In this document: in pieces, positions 33,815 through 40,445 of the stretch | Layout of the letters: the number at the start of each line of letters is the position of its first letter | Numbering within the stretch: the stretch's first letter is position 1 | Source: Bacteroidota bacterium | GTDB lineage: Bacteria; Bacteroidota; Bacteroidia; Chitinophagales; Chitinophagaceae | DNA length: 40,445 nt | Assembly: GCA_947487525.1 (NCBI GenBank) | Contig: CANKWR010000011.1 | Coordinates: forward strand, 1 to 40,445 | Direction: 5' to 3' | Notes under the pieces: model-generated | The model's database searches: none | The model's input: only the letters and a program-made list of their open reading frames with translations | What the model was told of the DNA's origin: nothing | Made by a program: the position numbers and the translations under genes

Positions 33815-34915
33815 ATGGATATGAGTCAGGACATCAAAAAACCAATTATCGGCTTTAGCTGTGGAGATTTAAACGGCTTAGGCATTGAATTAATCATTAA
33901 ATCATTGTCAGACAGTCGCTTATTGGAGTTTATGGTTCCTGTTATTTTTGCCAGCAACAAAAGCCTACATTTTTATAAAAAATTAAGTCCTGAATTTGCC
34001 ATCAATTATTCTTCTATCCCCGATTTATCAAAAATTAATCCCAAGCAAGTGAATCTAATCAATTGCTGGGAGGAGGACGTACTTATTACCCCAGGTGAAT
34101 TAACCGACGACGGAGGTAAATATGCATTTATTTCATTGCAGCAAGCAGTAGCGGCTTTAAAAGAAAAAAAGATTGATGGATTAGTGACAGCACCTATTCA
34201 TAAAAAAAACATTCAATCCCCTGAATTTAACTTCAGTGGCCATACTCCCTATTTACAACACGCATTTGGCAATACTGAAAACCTAATGCTATTGGTCGCG
34301 GAAAATTTAAGGATGGCATTGGTTACCGAACATGTCACTGTACAAGATATTGCAAAACATATCACTAAAGATAAGATTAAACAAAAACTGCAAATTTTAA
34401 ATAGTAGTTTACAAAAGGACTTTGGTATTGATAAACCGCGCATTGCAGTATTGGCCTTAAATCCACATGCAGGAGACGAAGGCTTAATAGGAAAAGAAGA
34501 AATTGAAATAATTCGTCCGGCGGTGAAGGAAAGCAAGGGCCAAATATTGGCTTATGGTCCTTATTCAGCGGATGCATTTTTTGCAAGAGGCGCACACGAA
34601 AAATTTGATGGCGTCTTGGCCATGTACCATGATCAAGGATTAATACCATTTAAATCATTGGCATTTGGAGAAGGTGTTAATTTTACTGCGGGTTTACCTG
34701 TGGTAAGAACCAGTCCTGACCACGGAACAGCGTTTGATATTGCAGGCAAAAACAAAGCCGATGCTGCTTCATTTACGGCAAGTATTTTTGAATGTGTACG
34801 CATTATTCATGCCCGTCAAGGGTATCGAGACATGCGCTTAAATCCATTGAAGAAGATAAGTGCTCGTATGTTTGCTAATGCCAAAGACGAAACCTTAGAA
34901 GAATCCAATTACTAA
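33815..34915 (+). CDS. pdxA: 4-hydroxythreonine-4-phosphate dehydrogenase
   Basis: Oxidises 4-phosphohydroxy-L-threonine in the DXP-dependent pyridoxal phosphate pathway. Start at ATG 33815 (or 33821); an in-frame TTG at 33788 is unlikely. About 366 residues, slightly above the E. coli length. GFSCGDLNGLGIELI corresponds to the GDPxGIGPE signature, with AP-loop VTAPIHKK, metal-site GHTPYLQHAFG and a later MYHDQGLIPFK. The gene is divergent from rsmA and converges with the TPR-like gene (14-base gap). Confidence 0.94.
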   Translation: MDMSQDIKKPIIGFSCGDLNGLGIELIIKSLSDSRLLEFMVPVIFASNKSLHFYKKLSPEFAINYSSIPDLSKINPKQVNLINCWEEDVLITPGELTDDGGKYAFISLQQAVAALKEKKIDGLVTAPIHKKNIQSPEFNFSGHTPYLQHAFGNTENLMLLVAENLRMALVTEHVTVQDIAKHITKDKIKQKLQILNSSLQKDFGIDKPRIAVLALNPHAGDEGLIGKEEIEIIRPAVKESKGQILAYGPYSADAFFARGAHEKFDGVLAMYHDQGLIPFKSLAFGEGVNFTAGLPVVRTSPDHGTAFDIAGKNKADAASFTASIFECVRIIHARQGYRDMRLNPLKKISARMFANAKDETLEESNY

Positions 34916-34929
34916 TTCACTCGCCTCAT

Positions 34930-35565
34930 TTAAAATGGGCAGGACTGTTTCATTTCATCCAAACTTTGCTTTCCCCAAGTAGGTAAAAGAGACTGAGGCA
35001 ATTGCTTATTCAATAATTGTTTTGCCTTGTTGAGGATGGGTTTACTTTTCTCACAACCTCCGCCAAAAAGTACCGGTAGATTCAGCTTTAAACTCGCTTC
35101 CAAAATATAGATCCTTGGATTATTTACATTTATCTTCCTAGCCTTGGCCAAGGGTTCATAAATACTTTTTTCATAACTAATCCATCGTAAATAAGGGTTC
35201 ACCGCCATCTTTGCTGTTTTGGCCATAGAAAGCGCACAATAATTTTCATCATTGGTTTGTATTGCGATGGATTTGTTGGCCCAATAAATTGCTTTATCCG
35301 CATTCAAGTCTGCATTTTGTTTTTGTTTTAAACTTAAACGTGCATACAAAATAGAGGTATAATAAGAAGGTAGCCAATCATTGACATTGGACTGTGCTAT
35401 TTTTTCAAATTTTAGCACCAAACTCGAGAGCTCATTCTGGGCATTTAACTTATTAAAATCTGCCACGGCTTCCATGTAATTTCCGCTCGCATTATTTTGC
35501 GCAGCAAGCTTGGCTGGCAAAAAAGGAACTAATAATATAACTATCCATAAACGCATACTATACAA
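34930..35565 (-). CDS. Secreted protein with TPR-like helices
   Basis: 211 residues (or 208 from the Met at residue 4). N-terminal signal peptide (WIVILLVPFLPAKLAAQ). The mature part is helical with repeated aromatic/Ala patterns (WLPSYYTSILYARLSLKQKQ, AIYWANKSIAIQTND, INVNNPRIYILEASLKL), suggesting about three TPR-like helix pairs, and ends with two Cys. Probable periplasmic scaffold. It is the last gene of the ABC-permease-LolA-like cluster, starting one base after the LolA-like gene. Confidence 0.7.
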   Translation of the reverse strand: MYSMRLWIVILLVPFLPAKLAAQNNASGNYMEAVADFNKLNAQNELSSLVLKFEKIAQSNVNDWLPSYYTSILYARLSLKQKQNADLNADKAIYWANKSIAIQTNDENYCALSMAKTAKMAVNPYLRWISYEKSIYEPLAKARKINVNNPRIYILEASLKLNLPVLFGGGCEKSKPILNKAKQLLNKQLPQSLLPTWGKQSLDEMKQSCPF

Positions 35566-35566
35566 T

Positions 35567-36256
35567 TTAAAAAATAGTATTGGGAATACCTTTGTTTATA
35601 ATGTAATTTTTATAGGTGATTTCGACCGTCCCTTTTTTGTTTTTTAGGAGATTTTTCTTGGCAGCAGGATCCTCATCACCAAATTCCAATGTTATGCCAT
35701 TGGGTAACTTATAATCTTTGGTATTAAAGCTAAAAATAATTTTGCTCGCTAAACCATACTGTGCGTAAGCGCCATATTGCATGATAATTTCATAACTACC
35801 GTTTTCTTTGGTGGTAGTTGCGGTTTTATACACTAAGGCCTCCACCGGATCAATCCACAAAGTCGAAATCACCCAATCCAAATTGTCATCGTTGGGAATA
35901 AGCTTTATTACGGTTAAGGTTTTCCCATTCACCACCTGCGACCCACCCGGAATGGTGGAATACTTTTTGGTATTTAACAAGGTATTGATGGTAAGTGAAA
36001 CTCCGCCTTTAGGGAGCAATGAAATACCACCCTCTTTTTTCACTTTTAATAAATTAGGCTTTTTAAAATACACTTTCACTTTACCAAGAGAAGCTTTAAT
36101 GAAGGAAACATCTGTTTTCATAACACCTTCGGCAACATAATCATTCACCAAGGCTAACTTCTTACTCACTTTTTCAATTAAAGGGTCCACCTGCGCAATG
36201 ACTAGATTTGAGCAACAAAAGAAGAATGCAAAAACAATGATTTTTTTCATAAACAA
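35567..36256 (-). CDS. LolA-like outer-membrane lipoprotein carrier protein
   Basis: 229 residues with a signal peptide (KKIIVFAFFFCCSNLVIA). The mature domain shows the LolA/LolB-like half-barrel pattern: VKVYFKKPNLLKVKKEGG, SQVVNGKTLTVIKLIP, LDWVISTLWIDPVEALVYK and MQYGAYAQYGLASKI. In E. coli, LolA ferries lipoproteins across the periplasm. Here it sits right behind an ABC permease/ATPase pair, so export or lipid handling is plausible but unproven. Confidence 0.78.
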   Translation of the reverse strand: MFMKKIIVFAFFFCCSNLVIAQVDPLIEKVSKKLALVNDYVAEGVMKTDVSFIKASLGKVKVYFKKPNLLKVKKEGGISLLPKGGVSLTINTLLNTKKYSTIPGGSQVVNGKTLTVIKLIPNDDNLDWVISTLWIDPVEALVYKTATTTKENGSYEIIMQYGAYAQYGLASKIIFSFNTKDYKLPNGITLEFGDEDPAAKKNLLKNKKGTVEITYKNYIINKGIPNTIF

Positions 36257-36268
36257 GGTTAACTATAA

Positions 36269-37144
36269 TTAGCTTAAGATGTCTTTTTTCTTAGTGATGT
36301 AAACAGCAAGCGACACAAATAAAATAATATGCGCGCTAAGTACGAATAAAGAATTTTTTATTTTGGCAATATTTAAAATAGATCCTGCAATTGCCTCATT
36401 ACCATCATTGACTTTGATGTCAAAAAACTCCTTCCAATTGTTCATATGGGTAGTAAACAAATAAGGTTTGATCATGGAAAATAAAGGAATATTAAGGGTA
36501 CTTAATATCGTAAAAAACACAATGGCACTCATGGTACCTACTATGGGGCCAATAGAATTATTTGCCATACTAGACATTAAAAAACCAAGGGCAGTCACTG
36601 TTAATAATGAAAAGCTGGCAAACACAAACGCGCCTACATAACGCCATAGCACATCCTTTTCCTGAATCAATACCACATAGTTGGACTTCATTAAAAACAA
36701 GTCGTCGGTGCCAAATACCCACATGCTTACAAATAAGGCTAAAAAGGCTAGCCATATAAGCAAGACAATAGTATAAATACTGGCTGCTATGAATTTACCC
36801 AATACCCATTCAGTTCTTGTAAAAGGCGTGGAAAATAATAAACGCAAAGTACCCAAGTTCGCTTCCCCTGAAATCATATCCGCTGCAATTAAGGCTACCA
36901 ATAAAGGCACGTGTACTAATAATAATTGCAATAAAATATAACAAATCAAATACCCATTCAATACTTTACCGTCCACCGTTAAGGTATCATTGATATCCTT
37001 CATTAAAAAGGAAGCATAGGATTCCCCGTCTATTTTTAATCCAAATTGAATCACCACAATCAATGCTGCAATGGCCCCAAAAGCAATATACGTCCTAGGA
37101 CGTCTAAAAATTTTATACAATTCAAATGCGATGATGGACTTCAT
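36269..37144 (-). CDS. ABC-2-type transporter permease
   Basis: 291 residues with about six membrane segments. It begins AFELYKIFRRPRTYIAFGAI, typical of ABC-2 permeases, with PLLVALIAADMISGEANLGTLRLLFSTP and FTRTEWVLGKFIAASIYT, the EAxxGTLxxLLxxP-like motif. Its ATG overlaps the ATPase stop by one base (translational coupling). The transported substrate is unknown. Confidence 0.87.
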   Translation of the reverse strand: MKSIIAFELYKIFRRPRTYIAFGAIAALIVVIQFGLKIDGESYASFLMKDINDTLTVDGKVLNGYLICYILLQLLLVHVPLLVALIAADMISGEANLGTLRLLFSTPFTRTEWVLGKFIAASIYTIVLLIWLAFLALFVSMWVFGTDDLFLMKSNYVVLIQEKDVLWRYVGAFVFASFSLLTVTALGFLMSSMANNSIGPIVGTMSAIVFFTILSTLNIPLFSMIKPYLFTTHMNNWKEFFDIKVNDGNEAIAGSILNIAKIKNSLFVLSAHIILFVSLAVYITKKKDILS

Positions 37145-38052
37145 TATTGTGTATTTGAAGTGACTTGTAAAAAATAATCTTCCAGTGAATTTCTGCTTTC
37201 CACATTAATTAAGCCAACACCCGCATTCACCAAAAATTGATTCAATAAAGGAATTTCAAAATGAGGAATTGACAAGTAAATGCCTTCTGCTCGTTTTAAT
37301 AAATAATTACTAAAACTACCTGCTAAAATTAATTGCATCGCTTGATCATCATTGGTGGTGGTAAGATGAACAATCATTTTATTAGGATCTAACAAAGATT
37401 GTATGGGGCCATCCGCTATTTTTTTACCCTTATGCAGTATTAAAATATGCGATGCCATTTGTTCAATTTCTGAAAGAATATGAGACGAGACTAAAATGGT
37501 CTTTCCCTCCTCTTTCGCTAAATGCTGAATTAAATTTCTGATATCTGAAATGCCCTGCGGATCCAATCCGTTGGTGGGTTCATCTAAAATAATTAAAGAA
37601 GGATTGTGCAATAAGGCAATGCCAATACCCAACCGCTGCTTCATACCCAATGAAAAAGTTTGCACTTTGTCCTTTGCACGATCCAGTAAACCCACTTTTT
37701 TAAGTGTGTCTTCGATAGAAGAAGGCGTAATTTTCTTACTTCTTAATTTAGCGAACAAGGTTAAATGCTCCTTGGCAGATAAATAAGGATATAAGTCAGG
37801 CCTTTCAATTATAGCGCCAATTTCTTCTAATACTTTATTGCGATTGTCTTGAATGGAATGTCCAAAAATTTCAATGCTTCCACTGGTAGGATGTATCAAC
37901 GACAATAGCATTCGGATGGTGGTACTCTTGCCCGATCCATTTTGTCCGAGAAAACCAAATACCTGGCCTTCTTGTACCTCAAAGCTGAGGCCATCCACCG
38001 CCTTGAGGGAACCAAAATGTTTGCTTACATTATTTACTTGTATCACCGACAT
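37144..38052 (-). CDS. ABC transporter ATP-binding protein
   Basis: 302 residues: Walker A GQNGSGKST (about 35-43), signature FSLGMKQRLG, Walker B LIILDEPTNGLDPQG, H-loop VSSHILSE. The C-terminal extension (about 220-302) is the extra domain of the CcmA/DrrA-like subfamily that pairs with ABC-2 permeases. First gene of the ABC-permease-LolA-like-TPR cluster; it follows the atpA terminator, so it has its own promoter, which I cannot place. Confidence 0.9.
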   Translation of the reverse strand: MSVIQVNNVSKHFGSLKAVDGLSFEVQEGQVFGFLGQNGSGKSTTIRMLLSLIHPTSGSIEIFGHSIQDNRNKVLEEIGAIIERPDLYPYLSAKEHLTLFAKLRSKKITPSSIEDTLKKVGLLDRAKDKVQTFSLGMKQRLGIGIALLHNPSLIILDEPTNGLDPQGISDIRNLIQHLAKEEGKTILVSSHILSEIEQMASHILILHKGKKIADGPIQSLLDPNKMIVHLTTTNDDQAMQLILAGSFSNYLLKRAEGIYLSIPHFEIPLLNQFLVNAGVGLINVESRNSLEDYFLQVTSNTQ

Positions 38053-38065
38053 ACCCTAATAACAA

Positions 38066-38092
38066 AAAACCCCGAACTAAGTTCAGGGTTTT
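38066..38092 (-). terminator. Terminator after atpA
   Basis: Minus strand: AAAACCCTGAAC-TTA-GTTCGGGGTTTT with one G-U pair, followed by TTGTT. It ends the ATP synthase transcript before the ABC ATPase start at 38052. Confidence 0.8.
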
Positions 38093-38110
38093 CAAATATA
38101 TAGTGTTGTA

Positions 38111-39688
38111 TTATTTGTATTGAGGGATTAAGCTATTCGCTAAATCAACCATTTGCTTGATACCGTCTTCAGGTAAGTTGCCTTTTTTGAATTCAGCCAA
38201 TACATTGGGTAATTTATTGGCCATCTCTAATAAGAAATGATCTTCAAAAGCTTTTACTTTATTAACAGCTACTTCTTTTAACAAACCTTGTGTACCCAAG
38301 TAGATTATGGCAACTTGCTTTTCTACTGTGAATGGGGAATACTGCGCTTGTTTTAAGATTTCCACGTTTCTAGCACCTTTATCAATTACGTTCTTAGTAG
38401 CTGGATCCAAGTCACCTCCAAACTTAGAGAAGGCCTCTAACTCACGGTATAATGCTTGGTCTAATTTCAAGGTACCAGATACTTTTTTCATGGACTTGAT
38501 TTGCGCGTTACCACCCACACGACTTACAGAGATACCTACGTTAATCGCTGGACGGATACCTGCGTTGAACAAGTTACCTTCTAAGAAAATTTGACCGTCG
38601 GTAATAGAAATTACGTTGGTAGGAATATAGGCAGATACATCCCCTGCTTGTGTTTCAATAATTGGCAATGCTGTTAATGAACCGCCCCCTTTTACCAAAT
38701 GCTTGATAGAAGCTGGTAAGTCGTTCATATTTTTAGCGATATCATCGTTGGCAATTACTTTCGCAGCACGCTCTAATAAACGGCTATGTAAGTAGAATAC
38801 GTCCCCTGGCTAAGCCTCACGACCTGGCGGACGACGTAATAATAATGATACCTCACGATAAGCGACCGCTTGCTTTGATAAGTCATCAAATACAATCAAG
38901 GCTGGTTTACCACAATCTCGGAAAAACTCACCCACCGCTGCACCCGCAAATGGAGCGTAGAATTGTTGCGGAGCTGGATCCGCTGCAGAAGCTGCCACGA
39001 TGGTTGTATAAGCCATCGCACCATTGTCTTCCAATGTTTTCATTACACCGGCAATGGTAGATGCTTTTTGACCAATCGCAACATAAATACAATAAACAGG
39101 TTTACCTGCATCGTAAAATTCTTTTTGATTGATAATGGTATCCACACAAATAGCTGTTTTGCCAGTTTGACGGTCACCAATGACCAATTCACGTTGTCCA
39201 CGACCAATCGGGATCATCGCGTCAATCGCTTTAATACCAGTTTGTAAAGGCTCTTTTACAGGCTCACGGAAAATTACCCCTGGTGCTTTACGCTCCAAAG
39301 GCATTTCATACAATTCGCCTTTAATTGGACCTTTACCATCAATTGGTTCGCCCAACATATTAATAACACGGCCTACTAAACCATCTCCTACTTTAATAGA
39401 AGCGATTTGACCTGTTCTTTTTACTTTGTCTCCTTCTTTGATAGCTTTGCTATCCCCCATCATTACCACACCTACATTGTCTTCCTCTAAGTTCAAGGCA
39501 ATCGCTTTCACTCCATTTTCAAACTCTACCAACTCACCACTGCTCACGCCATTTAAACCATATATACGGGCAATACCATCACCCACTTGTAATACAGTAC
39601 CTACTTCTTCTAAATCAGCACTTGCATTAAAGTTGCTTAATTGCTGTCTAAGAATCGCTGATATTTCATCCGGCTTAATGTCCACCAT
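38111..39688 (-). CDS. atpA: ATP synthase F1 subunit alpha, interrupted by an in-frame amber codon
   Basis: The catalytic F1 head needs three alpha subunits with regulatory nucleotide sites. The full frame codes for 525 amino-acid positions, including the amber, normal for alpha. N-terminal crown ([17 protein letters not shown]), Walker A GDRQTGKT (171-178), [29 protein letters not shown], then TAG at 38812-38810 where the family has Tyr or Phe ([17 protein letters not shown]). Beyond it the same frame continues with [17 protein letters not shown] to the normal C terminus ([21 protein letters not shown]), with no frameshift. TAG is used as a true stop by at least four genes here, so recoding is unlikely. 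As written, the frame breaks into a 292-residue N part and a C part. Confidence 0.93.
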
Positions 39689-39714
39689 AAAATGCTATTT
39701 TAATAAATGATTAT

Positions 39715-40275
39715 TTAAATTTTTCCTACGTATTCGTTGCTTAAAAATTGTTTCTTAATATCTCTTAAGTCTCTAGCGATACTTGCATCTACCAAATTGT
39801 TGTTGAACTCTAATACAAATCCACCAATTAAGGCATCGTCTGTTTTAGTTGTCAATTCAATTGTGGCAAATTTATTTTCCGCCTTCACTTTGTCTTCAAT
39901 TGCTTTTTTTAATTCAGCACCTACTTCCACTGCAGTCGTCAAAGTAACCTGGTGAATTCCTTTTAATTCGTTGTATTGCTCAATCAATGCAGTAGCCATT
40001 TCAGGCAATTCGCGCTCTCTTCCTTTTTTCACCAATAACACGGTAAATGAATTCGTAAGCACGCTTACTTTATCCTTAGTTACTGTATTGATAATGCTAT
40101 TTTTTTGGTCTGCATTAATGATTGGGCTACGCAACAAATTCACAAACTCACTACTTGCATTGCAAACAGCTTGTAAGTATTTCATGTCGGCATATACCAC
40201 TTCCAATTGACCTTGCTCTTGAGCAAGCCCTAGTAAGCTTTTTGCGTATCTACCTGCTAAACGTGCGTTCGACAT
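39715..40275 (-). CDS. atpH: ATP synthase subunit delta (OSCP)
   Basis: 186 residues; the peripheral stator subunit joining the b dimer to the top of alpha-beta. N-terminal helical domain (LAGRYAKSLLGLAQEQGQLE) and a C-terminal sheet (IGGFVLEFNNNLVDASIARDLRDIKKQF), the OSCP/delta signature. The gene starts five bases after the atpF stop and precedes atpA by 26 bases, so these are one operon read from the right. Confidence 0.93.
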   Translation of the reverse strand: MSNARLAGRYAKSLLGLAQEQGQLEVVYADMKYLQAVCNASSEFVNLLRSPIINADQKNSIINTVTKDKVSVLTNSFTVLLVKKGRERELPEMATALIEQYNELKGIHQVTLTTAVEVGAELKKAIEDKVKAENKFATIELTTKTDDALIGGFVLEFNNNLVDASIARDLRDIKKQFLSNEYVGKI

Positions 40276-40280
40276 TTTAA

Positions 40281-40445
40281 TTAATTTAATTTAACACCAT
40301 CCGCCAATTGCTTAATGTAGCTTTCTTGATCGGCCTTATTAGACAATTCTTTTCTTAATACTTTTTCAGCAACCTCTACAACCAATGCACCAAAATGATT
40401 TTTCACTTCAGTCAATGCAGCATTTTTTTGTTGATTGATAGCTAC
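40281..40445 (-). CDS. atpF: ATP synthase subunit b, C-terminal end (5' end outside window)
   Basis: The minus-strand frame is open from the window edge to TAA at 40283-40281, 54 codons plus the stop: VAINQQKNAALTEVKNHFG, VVEVAEKVLRKELSNK, ending VKLN. This is the C-terminal delta-binding helix of subunit b. Its position upstream of atpH and the sequence type support it. Confidence 0.85.
   Translation of the reverse strand, partial: VAINQQKNAALTEVKNHFGALVVEVAEKVLRKELSNKADQESYIKQLADGVKLN

Noticed and set aside
38111..38728. A separate gene for the C-terminal half of ATP synthase alpha
   Set aside because: The Met used is internal; the frame continues upstream without a break to the amber codon and encodes conserved alpha residues, so it is the rest of atpA, not an independent gene.
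38810..38812. TAG recoded as an amino acid genome-wide
   Set aside because: Both clpP genes, ruvC and the 49-aa gene end in TAG at their expected C termini, so TAG is a normal stop here.

Overview
The window is a low-GC, gene-dense chromosomal segment from a member of the Bacteroidota, most likely Chitinophagaceae. This rests on gene content and order, not on a database search. Family-typical traits include the LpxC-FabZ fusion in an lpxD-lpxC/fabZ-lpxA run, the ftsX-DUF3098-uppP trio, a UMF1-family transporter, a secreted S9 peptidase, near absence of Shine-Dalgarno sites and several TAnnTTTG-like promoter elements. Almost everything is core housekeeping. I see no prophage, insertion sequence, CRISPR array, tRNA or rRNA. 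TAA, TAG and TGA all serve as stop codons, so the genetic code looks standard.

Layout. 1-4100: protein quality control, with the end of trigger factor, two tandem clpP paralogues, clpX (no visible start codon) and a 49-residue helical protein. 4101-4410: a gene-free stretch packed with palindromes and a duplicated terminator. 4411-6364 (minus): an HhH membrane protein, a PhnP-like metallohydrolase and a small conserved protein. 6487-11677 (plus): an HD phosphohydrolase, then the first acylation and deacetylation steps of lipid A synthesis, ending in a stand-alone ABC ATPase. 11674-13311 (minus): alanine dehydrogenase and TsaE. 13419-18079 (plus): a copper-type P1B ATPase, RecQ and an orphan OmpR-type regulator. 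18160-24141 (minus): leuS, a DPP-IV-like peptidase and ruvB. 24304-28502 (plus): ftsX, a DUF3098 gene, uppP, a UMF1 transporter and an MBL hydrolase. 28521-30281 (minus): a DUF3108 protein and a YbhN-like membrane protein. 30328-30918 (plus): ruvC. 31087-33770 (minus): rsmA, a 2-hydroxyacid dehydrogenase, greA and a HIT protein. 33815-34915 (plus): pdxA. 34930-38052 (minus): an ABC transporter pair with a LolA-like protein and a secreted protein. 38111-40445 (minus): the F-ATPase genes atpF (partial), atpH and atpA.

How the genes relate. ClpX carries an IGF-type ClpP-docking loop and sits beside two ClpPs with intact triads, so a hetero-oligomeric ClpXP is plausible. The lpx run, uppP and the LolA-like/ABC cluster all serve the cell envelope; recQ, ruvB and ruvC serve recombination and repair but are scattered.

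The most notable observations are anomalies inside otherwise ordinary genes: an in-frame amber codon in atpA, a missing clpX start codon and a Gly-to-Asp change in the alanine dehydrogenase NAD loop. Together they could point to base errors in a draft or metagenomic assembly, or to real recent mutations. The noncoding structures (the ruvC-HIT hairpin element, the 4.1-4.3 kb palindrome cluster, the greA leader hairpin and two promoter palindromes) are the best leads for something undescribed. I did not find a convincing new multi-gene system.
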